From an uncultured Clostridium sp. (GTDB taxonomy: Bacteria; Bacillota; Clostridia; TANB77; CAG-508), in NCBI GenBank assembly GCA_900552135.1, contig URYN01000008.1, positions 1 through 64,000 on the forward strand: a DNA stretch of 64,000 nucleotides, read 5' to 3'. The notes under the pieces are model-generated. The model did not search any database and was not told where the DNA came from. It saw nothing but the letters and a program-made list of their open reading frames with translations. Of this stretch, positions 8,790-17,737 are shown piece after piece. A program made the position numbers and the translations under genes. Every line of letters begins with the position of its first letter. The first letter of the stretch is position 1.

Positions 8790-9395
8790 ATGAACTCAAT
8801 AAATAAAATATGTAATTTTATAAAAAATACTGCAATAAATTGCTTGAAGATAGTAACAAACTTTTTGAAAAGCTTTATTAAGGCATGTTTAGAACTATAT
8901 GAAGATGCAAATAATATTAAGGAAAAAGATCCTGCTGCAAATAATATTCTGTATGTAATATTTATGTATCAAGGCTTTCATTCTCTTGTGTTTCATAGAA
9001 TTGCACACTGGTTTTACAAATGTCATTTATTCTTTTTAGCAAGGCTAATTTCTCAAATAGCTAGATTTTTTACAGGAATAGAAATTCATCCAGGTGCTAA
9101 AATTGGAAGAAGATTGTTTATAGATCATGGAATGGGAATTGTTATAGGAGAGACTGCAACAATAGGAAATGATTGTACAATCTACCATGGAGTTACTCTT
9201 GGGGGAACAGGAAAAGACAAGAAAAAAAGACACCCTGATTTAGGAGATAATGTTCTTGTTGGTTGTGGAGCTAAAATACTTGGACCGATAAAGATTGGAG
9301 ACAACGTAAAGATTGGCGCAAATTCAGTTGTTTTGAAAGATGTGCTAGAAAATACAACGATTGTTGGAATTCCAGGAAAAGAAATATTAAAGTAA
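8790..9395 (+). CDS. cysE: Serine O-acetyltransferase
   Basis: Transfers acetyl from acetyl-CoA to L-serine, the first step of cysteine synthesis. 201 residues. A helical N-terminal part is followed by left-handed beta-helix hexapeptide repeats with the CysE signature DHGMGIVIGETATIG and HGVTLGGTGK. The C-terminus (GIPGKEI) is short, as in clostridial CysE, so feedback inhibition by cysteine may be weak (inference). ATG 8790 is preferred to an in-frame GTG at 8781, since GGGTGAT acts as the ribosome site. Transcribed alone; a shared terminator separates it from convergent uvrB. Confidence 0.93.
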   Translation: MNSINKICNFIKNTAINCLKIVTNFLKSFIKACLELYEDANNIKEKDPAANNILYVIFMYQGFHSLVFHRIAHWFYKCHLFFLARLISQIARFFTGIEIHPGAKIGRRLFIDHGMGIVIGETATIGNDCTIYHGVTLGGTGKDKKKRHPDLGDNVLVGCGAKILGPIKIGDNVKIGANSVVLKDVLENTTIVGIPGKEILK

Positions 9396-9419
9396 AATTA
9401 TAAAAATAAGATAAAAAAT

Positions 9420-9454
9420 AACGAGCCATGGAAAAATAAATTCCGTGGCTCGTT
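9420..9454. terminator. Bidirectional terminator between cysE and uvrB
   Basis: A 14-bp stem with one G-U pair (9420-9433 with 9441-9454). The - strand has a T-rich flank (TTATTTTTTATC) directly after the hairpin, so it best fits the end of uvrB, while also stopping cysE transcription. Confidence 0.7.
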
Positions 9455-9516
9455 AGTTGAATCAAAAAATTTAAGTGTAGACTTAAATGCCAGATAGAGA
9501 AACATCATAAAAAATT

Positions 9517-11475
9517 TTACTTTAGCATGGTTTCTAGTTCTTTTATTTGGTCTCTTAATTTCGCTGCTTCTTCAAATTCCATTTTTTCAGCATGAGCAAG
9601 CATTTCTTCTGTAAGTTTATTTATAATATCTTCAACAGATACCTCTGATGATAGTTCGTATTTTTCAGATGCTTCGGCAACAATGCTTGCACGAATTGTA
9701 TCTCTTACAGATTTCTTTATTGTTTGTGGAACAATTCCATGTTCTTCATTGTATGCCATTTGAATTTTTCTTCTTCTATTTGTTTCTGTAATCGCCTTAT
9801 CCATAGAGTCTGTAAGTTCGTCTGCGTACATTATAACTTTTCCATCAGTGTTTCTTGCGGCACGTCCAATGGTTTGAATTAAAGAACGTTCTGAACGAAG
9901 AAAGCCTTCTTTATCTGCATCAAGAATTGCTACAAGAGAAACTTCAGGAATATCAAGTCCTTCACGAAGAAGATTGATACCAACTAAAACATCGAATTCA
10001 CCAAGTCTCAAAGAACGGATTATGTCCATTCTTTCCAAAGCCTTAATATCTGAGTGCATATATCTAACTTTAATGTCTAGGCTAGATAGGTAGCTGGTTA
10101 AATCCTCAGCCATCTTTTTAGTTAAAGTTGTAACTAGAACTCTTTCATGCTTATCAATTCTATCATGAATCTGTGTAATTAAATCATCAATTTGATTTGT
10201 AACAGGTTTTACTTCAATTTCTGGGTCTAGAAGTCCAGTTGGACGAATGATTTGTTCTACAACATTGTCCTTAGAATGACTCATTTCGTATTCGGCTGGT
10301 GTTGCACTAACGAATACTACTTGGTTAATTCTTTGTTCGAATTCTTCAAATTTCAAAGGTCTGTTATCAAATGCAGAAGGTAGCCTAAAACCATATTTTA
10401 CTAAGGATTCTTTTCTTGCTCTATCGCCGTTGTACATAGCTCTAACCTGAGGAATTGTTGCGTGTGATTCATCTACAAGAAGCAAGAAATCTTTTGGAAA
10501 ATAGTCAAACAAAGTGTATGGGGCAGAGCCCGGAGCACGTCCGCTGATGTGTCTAGAATAATTCTCTATTCCTTGGCAGAAGCCAGTTTCTTTCATCATT
10601 TCTAAGTCGAAATTTGTTCTTTCTTCAATTCTCTGTGCTTCAATTAATTTACCCTGTGACTTGAAATATTCAACCTGTTGCTTCATTTCTTCTTCAATAG
10701 TTGTAATAGCACGTTCCATTTTATCTGAAGTAGTAACATAGTGCGAATTAGGGAATATCATAATGTGATTTCTTGAAGCGATAACCTTTCCTGTTAAAGG
10801 ATTAATCTCGGATATTTTTTCAACTTCATCACCCCAGAACTCAACTCTAACAGCACTTTCTCCGTAATCAGAAGGAAATATTTCAACAATATCTCCTTTG
10901 GCCCTGAAAGTACCGCGTTTGAAATCTAGTTCATTTCTAGAGTATTGCATGTTTATTAATTTCTTTAACATACTATCCCTTTCAATCTTCATTCCAGGAC
11001 GAAGAGAAACAGTTAGATGTTCGTAATCAATAGGGTCACCTAAACCGTAAATACAAGAAACAGAGGCAACTATAATAACATCTCTTGTTTCAAATAATGC
11101 AGCTGTTGCAGAGTGGCGTAATTTATCAATCTCATCATTAACAGAAGAATCTTTTTCAATATAGGTATCAGAAGATGGAATGTATGCTTCTGGCTGATAA
11201 TAATCGTAATAAGATACGAAATATTCAACATTATTTTCAGGAAAAAACTCCTTAAATTCAGAATAAAGCTGACCTGCCAATGTTTTGTTGTGAGCTAAAA
11301 CTAGAGTAGGCCTTTGAACTTTCTGAATAATATTTGCCATAGTAAAAGTCTTTCCAGAACCAGTAACTCCAAGAAGAGTTTGAAATTTTTTACCTTCTTC
11401 TATGCCTTTTGATAGATATTCAATTGCCTGTGGTTGGTCACCAGTAGGTTTATAATCGGAATGTAACTTAAACAT
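9517..11475 (-). CDS. uvrB: Excinuclease ABC subunit B
   Basis: DNA-damage recognition helicase of nucleotide excision repair; works with UvrA and UvrC. 652 residues, normal length. Walker A GVTGSGKTFTMA near residue 40, the beta-hairpin region YYDYYQPEAYIPSSDTYIEK near 96-115, helicase motifs (LLVDESH; QTIGRAAR), and a C-terminal UVR motif (EEAAKLRDQIKELE) for UvrC contact. AAGGAGGT lies 7-8 nt before the ATG. No LexA-like box was seen near its start. A possible - strand promoter has TATAAT at 11504-11499. Confidence 0.98.
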   Translation of the reverse strand: MFKLHSDYKPTGDQPQAIEYLSKGIEEGKKFQTLLGVTGSGKTFTMANIIQKVQRPTLVLAHNKTLAGQLYSEFKEFFPENNVEYFVSYYDYYQPEAYIPSSDTYIEKDSSVNDEIDKLRHSATAALFETRDVIIVASVSCIYGLGDPIDYEHLTVSLRPGMKIERDSMLKKLINMQYSRNELDFKRGTFRAKGDIVEIFPSDYGESAVRVEFWGDEVEKISEINPLTGKVIASRNHIMIFPNSHYVTTSDKMERAITTIEEEMKQQVEYFKSQGKLIEAQRIEERTNFDLEMMKETGFCQGIENYSRHISGRAPGSAPYTLFDYFPKDFLLLVDESHATIPQVRAMYNGDRARKESLVKYGFRLPSAFDNRPLKFEEFEQRINQVVFVSATPAEYEMSHSKDNVVEQIIRPTGLLDPEIEVKPVTNQIDDLITQIHDRIDKHERVLVTTLTKKMAEDLTSYLSSLDIKVRYMHSDIKALERMDIIRSLRLGEFDVLVGINLLREGLDIPEVSLVAILDADKEGFLRSERSLIQTIGRAARNTDGKVIMYADELTDSMDKAITETNRRRKIQMAYNEEHGIVPQTIKKSVRDTIRASIVAEASEKYELSSEVSVEDIINKLTEEMLAHAEKMEFEEAAKLRDQIKELETMLK

Positions 11476-11695
11476 AATACCTCCTTAAATTCTATATTAT
11501 TATATATCATAATAGCCTATAATACAAGATTAGCAAGAAATGAAAAGTAAATGTTGAGTAAAAATAAAGCATGAGGAGGGAAATTCATTTTGGAAAATGG
11601 CTTAACAAAATATATTATAGAGCTTTAAATTTTGGTTACAATATGATATAAACAATATATAATTTTAGTTGAATGTTGGAAAGGAGAAATGATAA

Positions 11696-12601
11696 GTGAA
11701 TAAGAAAATGTTTACTGTAAAATCTGAGTGTGATGGTTTAGAGCTAGATATAACTGTGTTTGAACCAGAAAATGAAATAAAAGGAATTTTTCAAATATCA
11801 CATGGTATGGCAGAACATAAAGAACGTTATTATAAGTTCATGGAATATTTAACACAGAATGGATATGTTACGGTTATAAATGACCATAGAGGACATGGAA
11901 AAAGTGTAAAAAGCAATGATGATTTGGGATATTTTTATGATAATAGTGCTGAATATATAGTAGAAGATTTACATCAAATAACAAAGCTAATGAAGGAACA
12001 ATATCCTAATAAACCTGTTATATTATTTGGACATAGTATGGGTTCAATGGTAGTTAGGAAATATATAAAAAAATATGATGACGATATAGATAAATTAATT
12101 GTTTGTGGCTCTCCAAGTAAAAATAAATATGCGAAGATAGGAATAAATGTTGCTAAACTTGTAGAAAAGTTAAAAGGAGAAAAATACAGGAGTAAATTCA
12201 TACAAAAGCTTGCTTTTGGAAGCTATAGTTCTAAGAAAGAAAAATCTGAAAATTCATGGATTTGCGATAATGAAGACACTGTAAATAAATATGATAAAGA
12301 TGAATTATGTGGATTTATATTTACTGCAAATGGTTTTCAAAATTTATTTGGTTTAATGATAGACATTTATGATAAAAATGGCTGGAAGTTAAATAATAAA
12401 AATTTACCAATATTGTTTATTGCTGGAAGCAATGATCCTGTTATAATGAATAAAGAGAAGTGGCTAGAAAGCCAAGATTTTTTAAGAACTCTAGGCTATA
12501 ACAATATACAGAATAGACTATACGATGGAATGAGACATGAAATTTTAAATGAAAAAGAAAGTAATCTTGTATATAAAGATATATTAGATTTTATAGAATA
12601 A
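11696..12601 (+). CDS. Alpha/beta hydrolase, monoacylglycerol-lipase/lysophospholipase type
   Basis: 301 residues of the serine aminopeptidase S33/Hydrolase_4 family. The oxyanion region is ISHGMAEHKERY, followed by NDHRGHGKS and the nucleophile elbow FGHSMGS. The acid is in GSNDPV and the His in YDGMRHE. Members cleave monoacylglycerols or lysophospholipids in the cytosol. A GTG start is used (AAGGAG at 11681-11686, 9 nt upstream; no nearby in-frame ATG). A TetR regulator follows 10 bp later and oleate hydratase after that, so a role in fatty-acid release or detoxification is plausible (inference). Confidence 0.85.
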   Translation: MNKKMFTVKSECDGLELDITVFEPENEIKGIFQISHGMAEHKERYYKFMEYLTQNGYVTVINDHRGHGKSVKSNDDLGYFYDNSAEYIVEDLHQITKLMKEQYPNKPVILFGHSMGSMVVRKYIKKYDDDIDKLIVCGSPSKNKYAKIGINVAKLVEKLKGEKYRSKFIQKLAFGSYSSKKEKSENSWICDNEDTVNKYDKDELCGFIFTANGFQNLFGLMIDIYDKNGWKLNNKNLPILFIAGSNDPVIMNKEKWLESQDFLRTLGYNNIQNRLYDGMRHEILNEKESNLVYKDILDFIE

Positions 12602-12611
12602 GAGGTACAGT

Positions 12612-13181
12612 ATGTCGGAAATTACGAAAAGAGCATTAGCCACATCTTTAAAGAAGTTGCTGTCTCAAAAAGAATTAACAAAAATATCTATTAAGGATAT
12701 AACAGAGGACTGTGGAGTAAAGAGACAAACTTTTTATTATCATTTTGCTGATGTATATGATTTGATAGAGTGGATATATACTAATGAGGTTATTAAACCA
12801 ATTATTCACGATAAAGATACATATGAAAAGTGGCAGGAAGGATTTCTTAGCATTTTTAATTATGTGCTAGATAATAAGGATTTTGTGAAAAACACATATA
12901 ATTCAATTAGTAGAAAGTATGTAAACAAATTTATATATGAACAGACTGATAAATTATTGAAGAATGTAATTGATGAAGAAGCGAAAAAAGAAAGCATAAA
13001 AGTACAAGACGAAGATAAAGCTTTTATAGCTACATTTTATAGATATTCATTTGTAGGAATAATTCAAAATTGGATAGAAGAAGGCATGAAGGAAAGTCCA
13101 AAAGAAATAATAGAAAAGTTAAGTAAAATTTTAGATGGAAGTTTTAAAAAAGCTTTGTATAATTTAAGAAATGATAGGTAA
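12612..13181 (+). CDS. TetR/AcrR-family regulator (DhaS-like)
   Basis: 189 residues. The N-terminal helix-turn-helix (about 5-52: SIKDITEDCGVKRQTFYYHF) is typical of TetR. The C-terminal ligand domain resembles the DhaS-type (TetR_C_8) subgroup. It probably forms an operon with the hydrolase upstream. A perfect inverted repeat lies 26 bp after its stop and in front of oleate hydratase, so it likely controls one or both neighbours. The inducer may be a fatty acid (inference). Confidence 0.88.
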   Translation: MSEITKRALATSLKKLLSQKELTKISIKDITEDCGVKRQTFYYHFADVYDLIEWIYTNEVIKPIIHDKDTYEKWQEGFLSIFNYVLDNKDFVKNTYNSISRKYVNKFIYEQTDKLLKNVIDEEAKKESIKVQDEDKAFIATFYRYSFVGIIQNWIEEGMKESPKEIIEKLSKILDGSFKKALYNLRNDR

Positions 13182-13207
13182 AATATTTACTGATTGTTTA
13201 ATAATTT

Positions 13208-13235
13208 TTTTTACAAAAATATTAATTTGTAAAAA
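13208..13235 (+). promoter_or_regulatory. Candidate TetR operator before oleate hydratase
   Basis: A perfect inverted repeat with 10-bp arms (TTTTTACAAA / TTTGTAAAAA) and an 8-bp spacer. It sits just upstream of TTGACA (13239-13244), the best -35 candidate for the oleate hydratase gene; the -10 is weak. Position between regulator and target suggests autogenous or local control. Confidence 0.5.
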
Positions 13236-13322
13236 TTTTTGACATTATGAAAAAACTGATTATTGAAAATTACAAATTTTTATTTTTATAATAAATTTAT
13301 TAAAACTAAGGAGGTAAAATTT

Positions 13323-15098
13323 ATGTATTATAGTAGTGGAAATTACGAAGCTTTTGCAAGGCCTGTTAAACCAGAGGGTGTTGATGATAAATCAGCATAT
13401 ATTATAGGCTCTGGACTTGGTGCTCTTGCTGCAGCTTGTTTTCTAGTTCGTGATGGACAGATGAAAGGTGAAAAAGTTCACGTTCTTGAAAAGGATCCAA
13501 TTCCTGGAGGAGCATGCGATGGATATAAGTATGACAATTTAGGATATGTTATGCGTGGTGGAAGAGAGATGGATAACCATTTTGAATGTATGTGGGACTT
13601 ATTCCGTTCAATTCCGTCAATAGAAACAGAAGGCGTAAGTGTTTTAGATGAGTATTATTGGCTTAATAAAAAAGATCCAAATTATTCTTTAATGAGAGCA
13701 ACTGTAAATAGAGGAGAAGATGCACATACAGATAAGAAATTTGGTTTGTCTGATAAAGGTGCAATGGAAATATTAAAATTGTTCTTTACTCCAAATGAAG
13801 AATTATACGATAAAAAGATTACAGATTTCTTTGATGATGAAGTGTTAAACTCAAATTTCTGGTTATATTGGCGTACTATGTTTGCCTTTGAAAATTGGCA
13901 CAGTGCATTGGAAATGAAGTTATATATACAAAGATATATACATCATATTGGTGGATTACCAGATTTTACAGCATTAAGATTTACAAAATATAATCAATAT
14001 GAATCTATGATATTGCCAATGATTAAGTATTTGGAAGGATTCGGAGTTCAATTCCATTACAACACAAAAGTTGAAAATGTTGAATTCGACATTCAAGAAT
14101 ATAAGAAAGTAGCAAAAAGAATAATATATACTACAGATGGAAATCAAAATTCTATAGATTTAACAGAGAACGATTTAGTATTTATTACGAATGGTGGATG
14201 TGTTGAAAATGCAAGACTTGGAAGCCAAAACACACCAGCTTCATTTGACCCAGAAATAAAACCAGGTGGTGGCTGGGATATGTGGAGAAAAATAGCTGAC
14301 CAATGTGATGAATTTGGTCACCCAGATAAATTCTGCTCAGACCCAGAACAAACAAACTGGATGAGTGCAACAGTAACTACTTTAGATGGAAGAATTCCAC
14401 CTTATGTAGAAAAAATATGTAAGAGAGATCCATTTAGCGGAAAGGTTGTAACTGGAGGAATAGTAACATGTAAAGATTCTAACTGGTTATTAAGCTGGAC
14501 ATTTAACCGTCAACCACAATTTAGAAGTCAACCAAAAGACCAATTAGTTGGTTGGATTTACGGATTGTTTACAGATAAACCAGGAAACTTTGTTAAAAAG
14601 CCAATGAGAGAATGTACAGGAAAAGAAATTTGTATGGAATGGCTATATCATATTGGTGTACCAGAAAATCAAATAGAAGATATGGCAGAAAAAAGTGCAA
14701 ATACAATTCCATGCATGATGCCATATATAACAGCTTTCTTTATGCCAAGAAAAGATGGAGATAGACCACTTGTTGTACCAAATGGAAGTGTAAATTTTGC
14801 ATTCTTAGGACAATTTGCAGAAACCAAAAGAGACACAATATTTACAACAGAATATTCTATACGTACAGCAATGGAAGCCGTTTACACATTGTTAAATGTA
14901 GATAGAGGAGTACCAGAAGTATGGGGCAGCGTGTATGATATAAGAGACTTATTGAATGCAACTGTAAAACTTAGAGATGGCAAGAAAGCAACAGATATGG
15001 ATATGAACTTACCACAAAAAATGGCAGTGAAAGAACTTCTAAAAAAGATAGAAGGAACAGATATAGAGAAAATGCTAAAGACCTATAATATTATTTAA
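13323..15098 (+). CDS. ohyA: Oleate hydratase (myosin-cross-reactive antigen family)
   Basis: FAD-dependent hydratase that adds water to the cis-9 double bond of oleic and related unsaturated fatty acids to give 10-hydroxy acids, a gut-bacterial detoxification of host lipids. 591 residues, full length. FAD-binding GSGLGALAAACFL near residue 30; PGGACDG; and the catalytic RGGREMDNHFECMWDLF segment with the expected Glu. The ATG at 13323 is fixed by AAGGAGGT at 13308-13315; in-frame codons further upstream lack a ribosome site. A separate transcript, with a TetR gene and a palindrome directly upstream. Confidence 0.95.
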   Translation: MYYSSGNYEAFARPVKPEGVDDKSAYIIGSGLGALAAACFLVRDGQMKGEKVHVLEKDPIPGGACDGYKYDNLGYVMRGGREMDNHFECMWDLFRSIPSIETEGVSVLDEYYWLNKKDPNYSLMRATVNRGEDAHTDKKFGLSDKGAMEILKLFFTPNEELYDKKITDFFDDEVLNSNFWLYWRTMFAFENWHSALEMKLYIQRYIHHIGGLPDFTALRFTKYNQYESMILPMIKYLEGFGVQFHYNTKVENVEFDIQEYKKVAKRIIYTTDGNQNSIDLTENDLVFITNGGCVENARLGSQNTPASFDPEIKPGGGWDMWRKIADQCDEFGHPDKFCSDPEQTNWMSATVTTLDGRIPPYVEKICKRDPFSGKVVTGGIVTCKDSNWLLSWTFNRQPQFRSQPKDQLVGWIYGLFTDKPGNFVKKPMRECTGKEICMEWLYHIGVPENQIEDMAEKSANTIPCMMPYITAFFMPRKDGDRPLVVPNGSVNFAFLGQFAETKRDTIFTTEYSIRTAMEAVYTLLNVDRGVPEVWGSVYDIRDLLNATVKLRDGKKATDMDMNLPQKMAVKELLKKIEGTDIEKMLKTYNII

Positions 15099-15484
15099 AA
15101 GATAGCTAAATAAAAGGCAATCTAAAAATCAATAAAATTAAAAAGAAAATTATAGTGTAGAAACTAAAATTTTAGGATTTGCTCAGTATAAAATTGAAAT
15201 TTTAAGTAAAATAAGTTGTCAAAGGTGTTGGTACTATTTGGCAACTTTATTTTTGAAAAAACTATTTACTTTATATAGCTAGATATGGTAGAGTATAATC
15301 AGTAAAAAAATATAGGGAAAGATTCGGCAAAGTTTGACTTTAATTAAGCCTTTATATAGATATAGCATAAATGTCAGAAACAATGAAACCTTATTTCTTG
15401 TACCAGAAGGTTTTTGAGATTTTATATAATTATTTGTCAAAATAAAAGAGCTGAAGTTTACCAAAAGAAAGGAATTTTTTAGTT
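15099..15484 (+). terminator. Gene-free stretch with oleate hydratase terminator
   Basis: The only clear structure is a hairpin at 15213-15247 (AAGTTGTCAAA / TTTGGCAACTT) followed by TATTTTT, probably the ohyA terminator about 115 bp after the stop. TTGACT at 15334 with TATAGA at 15355 is a poor promoter candidate (15-bp spacing) for the next gene. I see nothing else. Confidence 0.6.
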
Positions 15485-16075
15485 ATGAAAAAACAAACAA
15501 TTATCGCAATAGTTATTGCAGTAATCGTAGTTCTTGCAATTATAATAGGAGTAGTTGTAGGAAACAATCAAAAATCAAAAGGAGAAAGTAGTACAATAGA
15601 GACAGCTTCTCAAATGAAGGCAATGTTTAAATCTATCTATAATAAATTAGGAGATGAATTGCCTGAATTGGAAACAGCTAAAATTGATGTAAGTGATGCT
15701 TTAACTGTAAAAGATTATACAGGTTTGCAATCAAACGAAAATGTAGAAACACTTGTTGTATCTGAACCATTAATGTCTTCACAAGCATATTCAGCAGTTG
15801 CAGTAAAAGTAAAAGCAGGTGCTAATGTAGAAAAGATGAAACAAGAAATGCTAGACAATATCGACATGGCAAAATGGATTTGTGTTTCAGCTAGCAACTT
15901 ATATATAACAAACAGTGGAAATACAATATTTATGGTAATGTCAGACGAAGATTGGGCAAAACCAGTATATGAAGCATTTAAAGAATATGTAAATAATAAT
16001 ATAGGAAAAGAACTAGAAAAGACGTCGAATGATGGAGATATAGAACTACCACCAGAAATGCCAGCAGTAATGTAA
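15485..16075 (+). CDS. Membrane-anchored DUF4358-like protein
   Basis: 196 residues: one N-terminal hydrophobic helix (about 5-27) ending in a small Gly/Val-rich exit, then an extracellular alpha/beta domain. The pattern resembles DUF4358 proteins of clostridia (SQAYSAVAVKVKAGANVEKMKQEM). The C-terminus is acidic and Pro-rich. AAAGGAA lies before the ATG. Function unknown. It is upstream of the MBOAT/DHHW genes, separated by an inverted REP pair; DUF4358 genes often neighbour such acyltransferases, so it may belong to the same process. Confidence 0.65.
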   Translation: MKKQTIIAIVIAVIVVLAIIIGVVVGNNQKSKGESSTIETASQMKAMFKSIYNKLGDELPELETAKIDVSDALTVKDYTGLQSNENVETLVVSEPLMSSQAYSAVAVKVKAGANVEKMKQEMLDNIDMAKWICVSASNLYITNSGNTIFMVMSDEDWAKPVYEAFKEYVNNNIGKELEKTSNDGDIELPPEMPAVM

Positions 16076-16079
16076 AAAT

Positions 16080-16171
16080 TTCGCCCAATAGGGACGCCCC
16101 TTTTTGGGCGAAATTTTTTAAAAAAAATAATTAACAGGTTTTCGCCCAAAAAGGGGCGTCCCTATTGGGCG
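16080..16171. repeat. Inverted REP-like pair R2/R2'
   Basis: Copy 16080-16112 and its reverse complement 16141-16171 are separated by 28 bp. The core TCGCCCAATAGGGACGCCCC is itself palindromic, and the pair could fold into one long hairpin. The second copy ends 3 nt before the GGAAGGAG-type ribosome site of the MBOAT gene, so folding could affect its expression. Confidence 0.9.
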
Positions 16172-16183
16172 GAAGGAGAAAAA

Positions 16184-17575
16184 ATGCTTTTTACTAGTAT
16201 AAATTTTTTATATTATTTTTTGCCAATTGTACTAGTTTTATATTTTATAGTACCAAAGAAAGCGAAGAATTTTGTGCTTTTTATTGCTTCAATGACATTT
16301 TATTTTTATGGAGAGCCAAAATATATTTTGCTAATGTTAGCTGAAATTGTAGTTGCATATATTGGTGCGATTATAATTGATAAACACAAGAATAAGGGAA
16401 CTTTAGCTATAGTACTTGCTATTCATATTGGATTATTGGTATTCTTCAAATATACAGATTTTATAATAAACAATATTAATAATATTTTTAATTCAAAAAT
16501 CCAATTGTTGCAACTAGCCTTGCCAATCGGAATTTCGTTTTATACTTTTCAAATTATAAGTTATGAAGTTGATGTATTTAGAGGAACAGTAAAGGCTCAA
16601 AAAAATCTTATAAATTTAGCTACATATGTATCATTATTTCCACAGTTAATTGCAGGACCAATTGTAAGATATGAAACGATTGAGGATGAGCTTTCTAACA
16701 GAAAACATAGCTTTGAAAATTTTGCATATGGAACTAGAAGATTCACTATAGGACTAGCCAAAAAAGTGCTTATAGCCAATATGCTTGGAGAAATCTGCAA
16801 TAAATTTACGATGGCAGATGAAAAAACGGTTGTGTTATATTGGCTATTTGCCATTTCATACATGCTACAAATCTACTTTGATTTTTCGGCATACTCAGAC
16901 ATGGCAATAGGATTAGGAAGAATATTTGGATTCCACTTCTTAGAAAATTTCAATTATCCATACATATCAAAAAGCATAACAGAATTCTGGAGAAGATGGC
17001 ATATTTCGCTAGGTTCGTGGTTTAGAGATTATGTTTATATTCCACTTGGAGGAAGCAAAGAAGGAAAAATAAAACTTGTAAGAAATCTTCTTATAGTATG
17101 GTTACTTACAGGAATTTGGCATGGAGCAAGCTGGAACTTTGTGGTATGGGGATTAATGTTTGGAGTACTTCTAATAATAGAAAAACTGTGGCTGGGGAAA
17201 TACATAGAAAAGCTTCCAAAAATCTTTAGAAGTTTATATGTACTTTTTATAGTAATGATAAGCTTTATAATATTTAATGCAAATACCATGAAAGAAGCTT
17301 TCGCAAACATTGCAGGATTATTTGGTGCAAACTCAATAGGTATGATAGACGATTATACCAGGTATTATTTGAAGAGCTATCTTGTAACACTGATAATTGC
17401 AATAATTGGAGCAACGCCTCTTATGAAAAATATAGCGGAAAAACTAAAAAAGAATACGGTTATGAGTAAAATTATTAATGTGTTAGAACCTATTGCTATG
17501 GTGGGAATTCTTATAATTGTAACATCATATTTGGTAGACAATTCGTACAATCCATTTTTGTACTTTAGATTCTAA
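16184..17575 (+). CDS. MBOAT-family membrane O-acyltransferase (AlgI/DltB-like)
   Basis: 463 residues, polytopic. The N-terminus INFLYYFLPIVLVLYFIVP is typical of AlgI-type enzymes, and the probable catalytic His313 lies in TGIWHGASWNF. Such proteins move acyl (usually acetyl) groups across the membrane to cell-surface polysaccharides. The adjacent DHHW/AlgX-like protein is the expected partner that completes transfer. The ribosome site (GGAAGGAG) directly abuts the REP copy. Substrate unknown; the large surface polysaccharide cluster later in the window is one candidate. Confidence 0.92.
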   Translation: MLFTSINFLYYFLPIVLVLYFIVPKKAKNFVLFIASMTFYFYGEPKYILLMLAEIVVAYIGAIIIDKHKNKGTLAIVLAIHIGLLVFFKYTDFIINNINNIFNSKIQLLQLALPIGISFYTFQIISYEVDVFRGTVKAQKNLINLATYVSLFPQLIAGPIVRYETIEDELSNRKHSFENFAYGTRRFTIGLAKKVLIANMLGEICNKFTMADEKTVVLYWLFAISYMLQIYFDFSAYSDMAIGLGRIFGFHFLENFNYPYISKSITEFWRRWHISLGSWFRDYVYIPLGGSKEGKIKLVRNLLIVWLLTGIWHGASWNFVVWGLMFGVLLIIEKLWLGKYIEKLPKIFRSLYVLFIVMISFIIFNANTMKEAFANIAGLFGANSIGMIDDYTRYYLKSYLVTLIIAIIGATPLMKNIAEKLKKNTVMSKIINVLEPIAMVGILIIVTSYLVDNSYNPFLYFRF

Positions 17576-17587
17576 GGAGGTAGCAAG

Positions 17588-17737
17588 TTGAAAGATAATT
17601 ATAATTTTGGCTACGTCAAATGTCATTTTAAACGCGGTTACATACAGCAAGTATGCGCCCTTGCCTTTGAAACTTATTTTTCTTGCCAAAATTTAATTCT
17701 TTTCCAATTTAAGAAAGGAAGCAATAAAAATGAGTGA
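17588..17737 (+). CDS. Possible 49-aa ORF inside an IR-bounded element
   Basis: A TTG start at 17588 has an ideal AAGGAGGT (17574-17581, over the MBOAT stop codon). The frame is open for 49 codons and ends by overlapping the start of the next gene (ATG at 17730). The peptide is Cys- and aromatic-rich (YVKCHFKRGYIQQVC) without a recognised family. The coding may be fortuitous, since most of it lies in a compositionally odd 91-bp element (17603-17693). Confidence 0.3.
   Translation: MKDNYNFGYVKCHFKRGYIQQVCALAFETYFSCQNLILFQFKKGSNKNE
17603..17693. repeat. GC-rich 91-bp element with 9-bp terminal inverted repeats
   Basis: Bounded by AATTTTGGC (17603-17611) and GCCAAAATT (17685-17693). The interior is close to 48% G+C against about 30% around it. 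It contains a hairpin CATAC/GTATG flanked by GCG/CGC. It looks like a miniature mobile element or RNA gene inserted between two operon partners. Confidence 0.45.
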
